From positions 1 to 63,712 of the forward strand of contig NZ_CALIAV010000056.1 in assembly GCF_938045625.1 (NCBI RefSeq): DNA of 63,712 nt, given 5' to 3'. The notes under the pieces are model-generated. The model was not told the origin of the DNA, did not search any database, and saw nothing but the letters and a program-made list of their open reading frames with translations. Each line of letters starts with the position of its first letter. Within the stretch, counting starts at the first letter, position 1. The DNA is from an uncultured Campylobacter sp. Its GTDB lineage: Bacteria; Campylobacterota; Campylobacteria; Campylobacterales; Campylobacteraceae. Positions 9,555 to 18,688 of this stretch are shown piece by piece. The translations under genes and the position numbers were made by a program.

Positions 9555-9560
9555 ATTATA
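9555..9560 (-). promoter_or_regulatory. -10 box of the cadF promoter
   Basis: A perfect TATAAT on the minus strand about 48 bases before the chosen cadF start, in a long AT-rich leader. No -35 consensus is present. Confidence 0.5.
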
Positions 9561-9651
9561 AATTTCGTTTTAACATTTGATATTTATAAAAAATATAATT
9601 AAATAATCATAAATATCAATGCACCTTAAATTCGCACTATTCCAAAAACTA

Positions 9652-10041
9652 TTAACGTTTAGAGAACTGCGGGCTTCTTCTGGCTTTTCTTCTACCGAAT
9701 TTCTTACGCTCAACAACGCGTGAGTCGCGAGTTAGTAGGCCTTTTGGTTTTAGAGTCGCTCTAAAGTCGGTATCAAATAGAGCCAATGCTCTTGAAATAC
9801 CGTGTCTTAGCGCCTCAGCCTGAGCAGAGTATCCGCCGCCTAGAGTCGTTGCAGTTACGTCTACAGAGCCCTCTTGTTTTGTTAAAAGCAGAGGCTGAAC
9901 AACTTTTAGCTTGATGGCCTCGTGTCCGCCGAGCCAAGTATTTAGATCGAGTCCGTTTACTAAAATTTTACCGCTGCCCGGTTTTAGCCAGACTTTTGCT
10001 ACGGCAGTTTTTCTTTTACCGGTTGCATAAACTTTCGCCAT
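9652..10041 (-). CDS. rpsI: 30S ribosomal protein S9
   Basis: A 129-residue S9, full length. The N-terminal TGKRKTAVAKVWL and the basic C-terminal tail ending FSKR, which reaches the ribosomal P site, are diagnostic. It lies 2 bases downstream of rplM, the near-universal L13-S9 pair, and is co-transcribed with it. Confidence 0.98.
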   Translation of the reverse strand: MAKVYATGKRKTAVAKVWLKPGSGKILVNGLDLNTWLGGHEAIKLKVVQPLLLTKQEGSVDVTATTLGGGYSAQAEALRHGISRALALFDTDFRATLKPKGLLTRDSRVVERKKFGRRKARRSPQFSKR

Positions 10042-10043
10042 GA

Positions 10044-10472
10044 TTATTTTCCTTCTTTTTTAGCTATTTGAGCCGTATGCGGATGCTCGCTGCCGGCGTA
10101 AACTTTTAGTTTTTTTATCATCTCTCTACCGAGTTTTGTTTTTGGAAGCATTCCGCGAACGGCTAGCTTAAACAGTTTTTCAGGTTTGTCAGCTAAAAGC
10201 TCGCCGAATTTCTCGCTTTTAGTGCTACCGAAATATCCTGAATGGCGGTGATAAAGCTTTTGCTCGGCTTTATTGTTGCCCGTAAATTCGGCTTTAGAAG
10301 CGTTGATTATGATAACGTAATCGCCGCAATCGACATTCGGAGTGAAATTTGGTTTATGCTTACCGCGAAGCAGCGTAGCTACCTCGGTTAGCAATCTACC
10401 AAAACGCTTGCCTGCCGCGTCAAGCACGATCCACTCGCGCTCCACTTCGTTTGGTTTTGTTATTTTCGTCAT
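10044..10472 (-). CDS. rplM: 50S ribosomal protein L13
   Basis: A 142-residue L13, the usual length. Recognisable blocks are VLDAAGKRFGRLLTEVATLL near the N-terminus, LYHRHSGYFGS in the middle, and VRGMLPKTKLGREM towards the end. It is first in the rplM-rpsI operon and is preceded on the minus strand by a TACAAT box. Confidence 0.98.
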   Translation of the reverse strand: MTKITKPNEVEREWIVLDAAGKRFGRLLTEVATLLRGKHKPNFTPNVDCGDYVIIINASKAEFTGNNKAEQKLYHRHSGYFGSTKSEKFGELLADKPEKLFKLAVRGMLPKTKLGREMIKKLKVYAGSEHPHTAQIAKKEGK

Positions 10473-10502
10473 TTCTTACCCTTTAGATAATTTTAAGTCG
10501 TG

Positions 10503-10508
10503 ATTGTA
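10503..10508 (-). promoter_or_regulatory. Probable -10 box of the rplM-rpsI promoter
   Basis: TACAAT on the minus strand about 31 bases upstream of the rplM start, in the 75-base gap after addA. One mismatch from consensus and no clear -35. Confidence 0.35.
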
Positions 10509-10547
10509 TTCAAATGCACCTTACAAATAGCTTAATTTAAGCTATAT

Positions 10548-13343
10548 TTAAATATCAATGCTTCGAATTTCATCCCGTAAAGCGTAAAATATCGCCGCCT
10601 TTACGCTCAAATTCGGGTAAATTTGAGCCAATATTTTTTTGTATTCCGCCACTTGCGCGATATTTTCATCTATGTTTTTATCGCTCGTTTTATAGTCGAT
10701 CACGCAGATTTCAGATTCGCCAACGCAGAGCAGGTCAAGCTGTTTTAATGCACCCTCATATCGCAAAGGCTGCTCTTTAAACGCACGCTTTCCCTGCGTC
10801 ATTTGCTTAAATTTAGGCTCATTTATCAAATTTAGCCCGCGAGCGTAAATTTCATCCAGCTCGCCCTCATCTAAAAATTTATGAAACGTATTTCGCATCG
10901 AAATTTGCGCGGTTTGTAGCAAGCTCTCGTCAAATTTTTCCGCCATCTCGAGCAGATAGTGTAGCGCCAAGCCAAAATAAATCGCCTTTTGATTTTTGCC
11001 CTCGGTTTTTGGCGTTTCATCTACGATTTGCTTTGTAATTTGAGCTAGTTTAATAGGCTCAAATTTGCCCGCTACACTCAAATTTCGCGCCTTGCTAGGC
11101 GTCGGCTCGCCGAAGCTAAAATCGACCAAATCAAGATATTCTATAACCTCGCCACTACTCTCATACGCCCCAAAAAAGCTCGGATTTCTGCCGTTCGCGT
11201 CTGTTTTTTTTACGATGATTAGCCCGTTGATCGCCCGAGTTAGCGCGACGTAGAGCTTATTCATATCATCCTCGCGCTCGAGCCGCGCCGCCTTTTCTTT
11301 TAGCTGCGCAAACTCCTCGTCGATGCACTGTTTTTTGACGTTGTGGCGCACCTGCCAGGAGCCCTCGTCGGCGTCGTATTCAGCGATAAAATTTGACCCA
11401 TCGTGCCGCCCTGCACCCATTTTATCGCACACGATCACATTTTCAAACTCCAGTCCCTTTGACTTGTGCACGGTCATGATTTTCACGCCCTCGCCGCTTT
11501 TTGCGCTCGCTTTTGCTTCAAATCTATCAAGATTATAGATAAACTCGGTCAAATTTGAGTACGGCTGCGCTAGCTCTAGCAGCCGCAAAACGTCCGCATC
11601 GCTCATATCTACGCCAAGCTTGCCCGCTAGATAGTGCAGGCTCTCAAGCGCCGATTTTTGCGGATTTACGCTCAGTTTTACGGCGTTTACGTCAAGGATT
11701 GCCTCGGTATTTAGCTTGTAAATTCGCTCGCCAAATAGGCAAAATTTAGCATATTCCGCTACTGCGCGCGCATTTTTGCTAGCTAGCAGAGGCATCACGC
11801 CCTCGCTCACGCTTTTTACGCCCGCCTCGCTCAGCAAATTTGAGATTTTATTTATATCGTCGTTTTTCCAGCAAAGCACGGTGATATCGTCCTCGCAGAC
11901 CCCTTTTTGTAGGAGAAATTTAACCTGCTGCGCCGCCTCTGCCGCCACGTCATCGCCGCTGCTTACCCGCACGAATCCAAGATCGTCCGCCTCCGCCTCA
12001 AAATACGGCATCTGCCCTACCAAATTTACCCGCTCGCCCTCTTTTTGTGGCGTTCTTTGTGGTTTAAAATTTTCGATCTTGCCCGCAAATACGGCGTTCG
12101 TAAATCTAACCAACGCCTTTTTGCTGCGGTAATTTACCTCCAAATTTTGCGCTTTGATCTGCGGAAAATCTCGCATCAGCTTGCCGAAAAGCTCCTTTTT
12201 ACCGCCGCGAAAACGGTAAATGCTCTGTTTTACGTCGCCGACGTAAAAAAAACTGCCAAGCCCATTTTGTCCGTATCCGGCGACGATCTCTTCGATAAGC
12301 GGACGCATGATCTCGTACTGCGCGACGTTGGTGTCTTGAAACTCGTCGATGAGAAGGTGGTTTATCCGCCCGTCGAGCCTAAAATAAAGCATCTGCGCGT
12401 CCGTTTCGCCGCCCCTTAAAAGCTCGTAAACCAGGCGCGTCACGTCGCTAAAGGCGAGCGAATTTAGCCTTTTGTTTAGCGTGATTTTACACTCTTTATA
12501 GATTTTTAAAAATCTAGCCAGCTCGGCGATTTTATACTCTTCTAGCGCATCGAAATACCGCTTTAACCGCGCTTTTAACTCAAAAAACATCTCGTCAAGC
12601 TCCGGCGTATAAATTTTAGAAAACGTGCGATAATCAAGGCTCGCGCGCGACATAAAAGATCGAGCTAAGATTTCGCCGGGAGTTCCCTCTTTTACGGCGT
12701 TTTGCGCGTCTTTACCGCCGCCTCTAGCTAGGACGTACTCACGCATGTTTTTTAGCGCTTCTGCGACGCCGCTTTCGTTTGGAAAGGCCGCATTTTCGCT
12801 GCTTTTTAGCTCGCCGAAATTTTCGTAAAACATCTCCAAGCTCTCAAAAAAGCTACCCTGACTGCGCTCGGCCGTCGCTATCAAATTTGCAAGCGCTTTT
12901 AGCAGTCGCATATCCTTACTTACGCTCGCGACAAACTCGCCCCGCTGTAGCTCGTTTAAATTTTCGCTCACTTCAAAATCTGCGCTTAGCCCCAAATTTA
13001 GGCAAAAGCTGCGTAAAACGCCGACGAAAAACGAGTCAAACGTGCCGATTTTTAGATCGCTTTCTAAAAAATGCGTCGCCCGTGCGTCGCGCATGGCTAA
13101 AATTTCATCCCTGCCGGCACCTAAAATTTGCTCCAGCTCGGCTAGCTCCGCGCCCTTTTCCTCGAGCCGCAAAAAGGTCTGCACGATGCGCTCTTTCATC
13201 TCGTTGGCAGCTTTTTTGGTAAAAGTTAGCGCCGTGATCTCGCGCGCGTCAGCGCCTGATAGCAAAATCGCGATAAAACGCACGCTAAGCGCAAAGGTCT
13301 TGCCGCTGCCCGCACTCGCCTCGAGGGCCAAAAACGGCTTCAT
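10548..13343 (-). CDS. addA: AddA/RecB-like helicase-nuclease subunit
   Basis: A 931-residue UvrD-type helicase fused to a C-terminal PD-(D/E)XK nuclease, the AddA subunit of the AddAB complex that processes double-strand breaks for RecA recombination. Walker A is ASAGSGKT (residues 9-16). Helicase motifs LLIDEFQDTN and FYVGDVKQSIYRFRGG lie near residues 335-380, and MTVHKSKGLEF near 630. The nuclease site shows ALHYLLEMAE and ICVIDYKTSDKN near the end. The start overlaps the addB stop by 4 bases, so the two are translationally coupled. Often annotated as RecB-like helicase; orthologous position to Cj1481c. An A8 run (T8 on the plus strand near 11213) is present in frame. Confidence 0.93.
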   Translation of the reverse strand: MKPFLALEASAGSGKTFALSVRFIAILLSGADAREITALTFTKKAANEMKERIVQTFLRLEEKGAELAELEQILGAGRDEILAMRDARATHFLESDLKIGTFDSFFVGVLRSFCLNLGLSADFEVSENLNELQRGEFVASVSKDMRLLKALANLIATAERSQGSFFESLEMFYENFGELKSSENAAFPNESGVAEALKNMREYVLARGGGKDAQNAVKEGTPGEILARSFMSRASLDYRTFSKIYTPELDEMFFELKARLKRYFDALEEYKIAELARFLKIYKECKITLNKRLNSLAFSDVTRLVYELLRGGETDAQMLYFRLDGRINHLLIDEFQDTNVAQYEIMRPLIEEIVAGYGQNGLGSFFYVGDVKQSIYRFRGGKKELFGKLMRDFPQIKAQNLEVNYRSKKALVRFTNAVFAGKIENFKPQRTPQKEGERVNLVGQMPYFEAEADDLGFVRVSSGDDVAAEAAQQVKFLLQKGVCEDDITVLCWKNDDINKISNLLSEAGVKSVSEGVMPLLASKNARAVAEYAKFCLFGERIYKLNTEAILDVNAVKLSVNPQKSALESLHYLAGKLGVDMSDADVLRLLELAQPYSNLTEFIYNLDRFEAKASAKSGEGVKIMTVHKSKGLEFENVIVCDKMGAGRHDGSNFIAEYDADEGSWQVRHNVKKQCIDEEFAQLKEKAARLEREDDMNKLYVALTRAINGLIIVKKTDANGRNPSFFGAYESSGEVIEYLDLVDFSFGEPTPSKARNLSVAGKFEPIKLAQITKQIVDETPKTEGKNQKAIYFGLALHYLLEMAEKFDESLLQTAQISMRNTFHKFLDEGELDEIYARGLNLINEPKFKQMTQGKRAFKEQPLRYEGALKQLDLLCVGESEICVIDYKTSDKNIDENIAQVAEYKKILAQIYPNLSVKAAIFYALRDEIRSIDI

Positions 13344-15922
13344 AGCTCGCCTTTCACTAAAATTTTATAGTCTTCGTATTCGCTCATTGCGCCCTTGGCC
13401 TCCCCGAAATTTATCGGCGTGTCGTTGATGGATTTTAGCTGTTCGATCGTCTCTGCAAGCGCATCCGTGCTAGCCTCGCCCGCCACCAAATTCATATTAT
13501 CTTTTAGATCATAAAAATACCCCTCGCAAGGCCTACCCACGAGCGCTTCGTAAAATGGTAGTTGCAAGGATTTGGCGTCGAAATTTCCACTTTTGTAATC
13601 AATCACCGCTAGCTCATCGCCGCGCCCATCTATGCGGTCGATTTTACCCGTTATGCGCACGCCCGCAAAGACGCTATCAAGCTCTTTTTCAAGCCCCTGC
13701 ACGCGCCATCCGGCCTCATATCTCGTGTCCTCTATGGCCTTAAATTTTTCCATCTTTATCATCGTTATCTCGCGCTCTAGCGGTGGCGTGTTTAGCTCTC
13801 TTAGCACCGTTTCAAATTTAGCGAGGTCAAACCTATCAAATTTAGAGTAATACTCAAAAAGCGCCCTATGCAATGAGTTACCGAAGTCCGCTGCAGACGC
13901 GGTTTGCGGCATCACGGGCGGCTTTACGTTCAAAATATATCTGTAATAATACCGCCGCGGGCACTGTAAATAGGTATTTAGCCTACTAAAAGAGAGCGGG
14001 ATAGCGAAAAAATCATGCTTGACGATGATATCTTGCTCGAAAATTTTAGGCTTTGCGGGCGTTTTTCGCGTGAAATTTATCAAATTTACGGCTTGCTGTT
14101 TTTCGCTCGGCATTTTGTTTTGCACAGTACTTTCGTCAAATTTGTCGGCCAAATTTAGCTCTCCGTCCGCTTCGCCAAATTCAAACAAACTTCGCTCTTT
14201 GGCAGTTTTTGTTTGTTTAGTTTTAGCCTCGTTCTTTTCGTCAAGGCGCGGGCCAAATTCACCGTCAAATTTTTGCTCGTCAGCAAAATCGGCCTCCGCG
14301 TCAAATTCGTCGTTAAACAGCGTCGCATAACTCTCATCGCCGTATCTCGCGTCCTCCACGGCGTTAAATTCGCCGAGAAATCTCGACGCGATTTTCTCCT
14401 CGTTTGCCGCGTAGCATATCGCCGCCTTTTTCGCGCTGCCGATTAGGCTCTCGTAGTAAAATCTCTGCAAATTTTCGCGGTCGACGTAGCCGATGAGGCC
14501 CGCTTTTTGGCGCACGCGCGAGCTTAAAAACATCTCGTTTACGCTACGCTTTGGCACTAAATCGTCGTTAAAATCAAGCACTATGACGCCATCAAATTTA
14601 AGCCCGCGACTCTCCAAAACGCCCATGACGCCGATCTTGCCGCCGCCTACGTGATCAAGCCTAAGCCTGGCTAGCTTTATCAAAAATATCTCGCAAATTT
14701 GACGCAGCGTAAAGCTAAAATACCGCGCCAAACTCTGCGCGTAAAATAGCTCCTCGCGCGTTTTTTGCGCGGCGGCATGGTCGCTCTCAAGCGCCAAAAT
14801 CTCCTCCATCAGCGCCCTAAAATCCTCAAACGAACAAGGCGCCTCAAAGCCGTTTTTAAATTTCTCAAACAGCTCGCCGCTAACGCCAAATTCATGGAGA
14901 TTAAACTCAAATTCGTTAAAATTTTTATAGTTATCCTCGCTCAAATTTACGCGGATTTTGTCGTTTATCGCGGTTACTATGCACTTTAAAATTTGAAAAA
15001 ACCGCGTGCGGGTAAAACTCTCGCCCATCGCGAAGTTAAACATCTTGCCGCGGTCGTGCAGGCGTAAGATCTCGGCAAAGCTCTCGTCAGGCAAGATAAC
15101 AGCGATGTTTTCGGGCTTGATACCCTCGGCGACGAACTCGCTAGCCTTTGCCATCGCGTAGGCCGCCTGCAAGCTCCTAGCGCTAAAGCTCCTTTTTAAA
15201 ACGAGCGGATTTTTGCGCACGGAGCCAGTTTTTCTTAGCTCGCGCGTGCTCAAATTTAGCTCAAATTCGCAGTAAAGGCTAAACTCGCTCGCCTCAATGC
15301 CAGAAATTTCAGCCAGTTTTGAGATCAGTTTTTTGTTAAATTTACTGGTTTGAAAGATGATTTTTAGCGTCGTTAGCTTTGCGATCTCGCCAAACAGCTC
15401 CCACTCAAATTCGCTCAAAAAGCCGTCTATTTCGAGATTTATCTCGCGAAATTCCCTGACGAACCCGCTGTTTAACTCGTAAATTTCAGGCAGCACGATA
15501 CCGTCGTATAGATTTTCGGCCGCGAGCAGCTCCTTATATCGCGCGAGCACCACCTCGAGGATACCCAAATGCTCCTCGTAATCGGCGTAAATGTCGCTAA
15601 ATTTTAGATCTGCCACGCTTTTTTTGCTGATGGCAAGCTCCTTAAAAAAGCTGAAAAGATAGTCGTTGTTTTTCAAAAAAGCAAAAAACTCCGACGGGAT
15701 ACGCAGCCGCTCGGATGCCTCTCTCACGCTCGCGCAGGCTCGCTGCATCAGCACCAGCGCGTACGCCTCGTCCGCCTCAAAGCGCCCCGGCACCAGCACG
15801 GCCTTTTGCTCAAACTGCGCTATCGTCATGGCCTTTGGCACGAGTTCGTTTTGAAATTTCGCGTTAAATTCGCGAATCTTTCGCGAGTTGGTAAAGATGT
15901 AAAGTTTGTCTAAATTTTGCAT
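13340..15922 (-). CDS. addB: AddB-like nuclease subunit
   Basis: An 860-residue partner of AddA. The N-terminal two thirds resemble a degenerate UvrD helicase; no clean Walker A is visible, as expected for Campylobacter-type AddB, where this part probably has a structural or recombination-hotspot-recognition role. The C-terminal PD-(D/E)XK nuclease is intact: CPRRYYYRY, FGNSLHRALFEYY, ITGKIDRID and LAVIDYKSGNF (about residues 665-790). It is the upstream gene of the pair and ends inside the addA start. No start ambiguity. Confidence 0.9.
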   Translation of the reverse strand: MQNLDKLYIFTNSRKIREFNAKFQNELVPKAMTIAQFEQKAVLVPGRFEADEAYALVLMQRACASVREASERLRIPSEFFAFLKNNDYLFSFFKELAISKKSVADLKFSDIYADYEEHLGILEVVLARYKELLAAENLYDGIVLPEIYELNSGFVREFREINLEIDGFLSEFEWELFGEIAKLTTLKIIFQTSKFNKKLISKLAEISGIEASEFSLYCEFELNLSTRELRKTGSVRKNPLVLKRSFSARSLQAAYAMAKASEFVAEGIKPENIAVILPDESFAEILRLHDRGKMFNFAMGESFTRTRFFQILKCIVTAINDKIRVNLSEDNYKNFNEFEFNLHEFGVSGELFEKFKNGFEAPCSFEDFRALMEEILALESDHAAAQKTREELFYAQSLARYFSFTLRQICEIFLIKLARLRLDHVGGGKIGVMGVLESRGLKFDGVIVLDFNDDLVPKRSVNEMFLSSRVRQKAGLIGYVDRENLQRFYYESLIGSAKKAAICYAANEEKIASRFLGEFNAVEDARYGDESYATLFNDEFDAEADFADEQKFDGEFGPRLDEKNEAKTKQTKTAKERSLFEFGEADGELNLADKFDESTVQNKMPSEKQQAVNLINFTRKTPAKPKIFEQDIIVKHDFFAIPLSFSRLNTYLQCPRRYYYRYILNVKPPVMPQTASAADFGNSLHRALFEYYSKFDRFDLAKFETVLRELNTPPLEREITMIKMEKFKAIEDTRYEAGWRVQGLEKELDSVFAGVRITGKIDRIDGRGDELAVIDYKSGNFDAKSLQLPFYEALVGRPCEGYFYDLKDNMNLVAGEASTDALAETIEQLKSINDTPINFGEAKGAMSEYEDYKILVKGEL

Positions 15923-15980
15923 AAAGGCTCTTTGTTTTTTGGCGAAATGATAGCCCAGAGCGGCTGAAAATCAAAGAAAA

Positions 15981-16451
15981 CTAACGCGCCTCGAAGTTAA
16001 ATTTATAAAAGCCGGTGTCGTTTGCGTCGGAGATTTTTAGCAAAATTTGCCATCTGCCTTTTTTTGGGAGCGTCACGGGCGCGGTTTTTAAAATTTGCCC
16101 GTCAAATTTGGCGTCTAAATTTTGATTTTGCTCGTTTGTGGCAGGTCTGGTTAGCAAAATCTCGTGCGTGAAATTTGGCGCCAAAGAGCCGTTTTTGGCT
16201 TCGACGGCGATCTTAAAATATCCGTTAAGCCCGTCAAATTCGGGCTCGAATTTAAGGGCATATCTGGCGTCAAATCTGCGCTGGCTAGCCTCGATCTCGT
16301 TTATATTTTCATCTACGTTTTGGTAGCGCTCGAAGTAAAAACCATCCATCTCCACGGGGGTTTTGACGGCCAGAATGATGGTCGCTACGCAGGAGGCGAC
16401 TATCAAAATAAGCGCGGTAACGATAGCGTGAGGCCAATAGTTTTTAGCCAT
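15981..16451 (-). CDS. FixH-like membrane-anchored periplasmic protein
   Basis: A 156-residue protein starting at MAKNYWPHAI, chosen because AGGAGG lies seven bases upstream; a longer frame exists but extends into the previous gene. One transmembrane helix (about residues 8-30, ending VKTPVEMDGFYFE) is followed by a periplasmic beta domain. This architecture and its place at the end of the ccoNOQP operon fit the FixH/CcoH-like accessory proteins for cbb3 oxidase assembly. Its start overlaps the preceding gene by 8 bases. Orthologous position to Cj1483c; function inferred from context. Confidence 0.7.
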   Translation of the reverse strand: MAKNYWPHAIVTALILIVASCVATIILAVKTPVEMDGFYFERYQNVDENINEIEASQRRFDARYALKFEPEFDGLNGYFKIAVEAKNGSLAPNFTHEILLTRPATNEQNQNLDAKFDGQILKTAPVTLPKKGRWQILLKISDANDTGFYKFNFEAR

Positions 16452-17178
16452 TTTTCCTCCTAAATTTTCTAAATGCGGCGACGTAAACGACAAGGGCGAT
16501 GGAGCCGTAGATAAAAATCCTAAACGCATCTAGCGTGCGGCGGTTTTGATTGCCGACCGCGTTTTGTAGGGCGACGCCTTTGCTTGCGGCGATTTGCTCG
16601 GCAAGATCGGCGTAGCCGTTTAGCACGGCAGCGTTAAAGATATCTTTGCCGTTTTTTGACGCTAAAATAGGCAAAATCGAGCCCGAGCTTGGATACGGAC
16701 TTAAAATTTTCTCTTTATCAAAAAGCTTAAGCGTCTGCGGGTCGGCAAAAATTTCCACCTTGTGTTCAGCCTTAGCAAGCATCAAAAGCACGTAAGGCGG
16801 GGTCAAATTTAACTGAGCGGCGGCTTCTTTTAGCGTTTTGCCGTCCAAGTTCTCATAAACCGCAACCCCTGCAAATACGCCACTTTTGCTCGCTAGCTCC
16901 TGGCCTAAAACCGCGATTTTCTCGCTTACAGCCGGGCTTAGGATGTTTTGATTTACCAAAACTATCTCGCGAGGTGAATTTGAGCCCTGCAAAGTCGCCG
17001 CGCCGCAAAAAAGAAAAAACAAAAAGATAAAAAATGTGCGGGTCAAATTTGCAAATTTGAGCGCAGAAAAGCGGCGAAGTACGCTCAAATTTAAATTTAG
17101 AAAATTCATTGTAAATTTAACGCCTCGCAAAAAAGCGAGCGCAGTCAAATTTGAGAGAGTAAAATTTATAAGCTTCAT
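16444..17178 (-). CDS. TPM-like domain membrane protein in the cco operon
   Basis: Up to 244 residues. The start is uncertain: no ribosome binding site precedes the first ATG (17178) or the next (17109), and the mature part begins only after the hydrophobic helix FFIFLFFLFCGAA near residue 55, so the true start may be later. The central part (IVLVNQNILSPAVSEKI, VLLMLAKAEHKVEIF) resembles TPM/Psb32 domains. A second helix and a basic tail (FRKFRRKNG) end the protein. In C. jejuni the same place holds Cj1484c. It overlaps the FixH-like gene by 8 bases. Role in oxidase biogenesis is a guess from position. Confidence 0.6.
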   Translation of the reverse strand: MKLINFTLSNLTALAFLRGVKFTMNFLNLNLSVLRRFSALKFANLTRTFFIFLFFLFCGAATLQGSNSPREIVLVNQNILSPAVSEKIAVLGQELASKSGVFAGVAVYENLDGKTLKEAAAQLNLTPPYVLLMLAKAEHKVEIFADPQTLKLFDKEKILSPYPSSGSILPILASKNGKDIFNAAVLNGYADLAEQIAASKGVALQNAVGNQNRRTLDAFRIFIYGSIALVVYVAAFRKFRRKNG

Positions 17179-17284
17179 CGGCCAAGTCGCACTTTTTCAC
17201 GCAAAAAGTAAAGCGAGCCGCTAGGATTTAAACGTAAAATTTGAAAAGAAGCGGCCGAGTTTCCGCTCCTTGATTTATCAAATT

Positions 17285-17386
17285 TCATCCCACAAAAAGG
17301 TGATTTGGCGTTAGCACCGCCCACGCCGTAAATACCGCCGCCGCAATGAGTCCGGCGACGATGATTTTTTCCAAAACCGCTTGCAT
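17285..17386 (-). CDS. 33-residue single-helix membrane protein
   Basis: A small ORF that length filters would miss. It starts at an ATG two bases after the DUF4006 stop and has a good AAGGAG site five bases upstream. The peptide MQAVLEKIIVAGLIAAAVFT continues to PNHLFVG and stops: one transmembrane helix with a charged N-terminus. It lies inside the ccoNOQP-DUF4006 operon, so it may be a tiny subunit or assembly factor of the cbb3 oxidase, comparable in size to CcoM/CydX-type peptides. That role is inferred only from position and topology. Confidence 0.6.
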   Translation of the reverse strand: MQAVLEKIIVAGLIAAAVFTAWAVLTPNHLFVG

Positions 17387-17388
17387 AG

Positions 17389-17598
17389 CTACTCCTTCAC
17401 GCGCACTTTTTTGGCGTTATCCGCGCTTTTCATCTTTAGCTCGGAGGCGTTTAGCGTGTATGGTTTTTGTGCGACTTCTTGCTGGAGCTTGATCGCGTAG
17501 TACGTGAGCGCCGCCAGGATCGCTAGCAGCAGCCCGGTCGCGATGAGTAGCCCCGTCACGCCGTGTAGACCGAAAACGTTTCGATTCGTGTTTTCCAT
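17389..17598 (-). CDS. DUF4006 family small membrane protein
   Basis: A 69-residue protein with one transmembrane helix (GLLIATGLLLAILAALTYYA, about residues 16-35) and a lysine-rich tail. It matches the DUF4006 family found next to ccoP in Epsilonproteobacteria (Cj1486c position). It starts directly after ccoP, with an AGGAG site inside the end of ccoP. Function is not known; the strict linkage suggests cbb3 oxidase assembly or stability. Confidence 0.75.
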   Translation of the reverse strand: MENTNRNVFGLHGVTGLLIATGLLLAILAALTYYAIKLQQEVAQKPYTLNASELKMKSADNAKKVRVKE

Positions 17599-18459
17599 TT
17601 ATTCTCCTTTAGAAAGCGAGATGACATACTCGCCGACGGCTTTTTGCTGCAAGGCGTTTAGTCTGCCGTCGCTAAATTTAGGCATCGTACCGATAGCGCC
17701 TTTTTTACCGCGTTGTAATACGTCCTCGATAAATGACGCTGTGCCGTATTTAGATAGATCAGGAGAGTTACCCTCCATGCCTTTGCCGTCCTCGCCGTGG
17801 CACGCTGCGCAGGTCGCAAAAAGTTCCTTGCCGCTAGCTACCAAATTTTCGTTTTTGGTCTTTTTTATACCGGAAATTTCTTTAGCGATGTAGGCCGCGA
17901 TCGCCTTTGCGCCCTCCTCGTCCGCCATACCGGCAGGCATCTCGCCCATCGGATACTCAAGGCCTTTTGAGCCGTTTATTATCGTATCATATATCCCCTC
18001 TTCGCTGCCCCATTTGGAAAGGTCTGCGGCCTTGCCGTTTATGCCGTCGCCGGTTATACCGTGGCAGGAGGAACACTGCACCAAAAAAAGGCTTTCGCCC
18101 ATGGCATGAAGCGTCTTGGCGTCCACGTTTGCGAAGCGTTTTTCAAATTTAGCGTTTGCGGCGGCGACTTCTTCGTTGTATTCGCCGATTTGCGAGTAGG
18201 AGTTTACCGGATAGCCGGCGATCATATACCACAAGGCCCAGACGATACATATCGCATAAACTATCGCCCAGCCCAGCGGTACGGGATTTTTGTACTCGCC
18301 TATGCCGTCCCAGCTATGCTCGCTAAGCTCGGCCTTAGGTTTTGCTACCTTCATCTGCCCGACCAAGCGACTTACGACGAAAGCCGTGGCCAAAACGATA
18401 GCAATAGCTCCGATAAGCCCCAGTAAATTTACGTTATCTTCTAAATTAAACCATTGCAT
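17599..18459 (-). CDS. ccoP: Cytochrome cbb3 oxidase subunit III, dihaem CcoP
   Basis: A 286-residue dihaem cytochrome c subunit. Two N-terminal membrane helices (about residues 12-32 and 63-82) are followed by two cytochrome c domains, each with a CXXCH haem site: CSSCH near residue 130 and CAACH near 215, and methionine ligands downstream (EMPAGM, TMPKF). It feeds electrons from periplasmic cytochrome c to CcoN. The start overlaps the ccoQ stop by one base. Confidence 0.95.
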   Translation of the reverse strand: MQWFNLEDNVNLLGLIGAIAIVLATAFVVSRLVGQMKVAKPKAELSEHSWDGIGEYKNPVPLGWAIVYAICIVWALWYMIAGYPVNSYSQIGEYNEEVAAANAKFEKRFANVDAKTLHAMGESLFLVQCSSCHGITGDGINGKAADLSKWGSEEGIYDTIINGSKGLEYPMGEMPAGMADEEGAKAIAAYIAKEISGIKKTKNENLVASGKELFATCAACHGEDGKGMEGNSPDLSKYGTASFIEDVLQRGKKGAIGTMPKFSDGRLNALQQKAVGEYVISLSKGE

Positions 18460-18680
18460 TATTTTTCCTTTTTAGCGTTTTGCTCTATGGACGCAGACTC
18501 TAAAATTTCCTCGTCGATACCGTCTTTTAGGGCGAGGTCGGAGTATCTTTCGTAGTCTCGCCTGCCGCTCTTTTCGGATCTATAAAGATGAAAATAGTAT
18601 CCGTAAAGAAGAGTAACGCACACAGCTAGAAAGATAAAAGCTCCGTATCCTTGGATATCTCTTAGAGTCTGCGCATCCAT
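18459..18680 (-). CDS. ccoQ: Cytochrome cbb3 oxidase subunit CcoQ (FixQ)
   Basis: A 73-residue protein with one transmembrane helix (about residues 12-30), then FHLYRSEKSGRRDYERYSD, typical of CcoQ. It stabilises the interaction of CcoP with CcoN-CcoO. It lies between ccoO (8-base gap) and ccoP (one-base overlap). Confidence 0.9.
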   Translation of the reverse strand: MDAQTLRDIQGYGAFIFLAVCVTLLYGYYFHLYRSEKSGRRDYERYSDLALKDGIDEEILESASIEQNAKKEK

Positions 18681-18688
18681 AAATTCGC

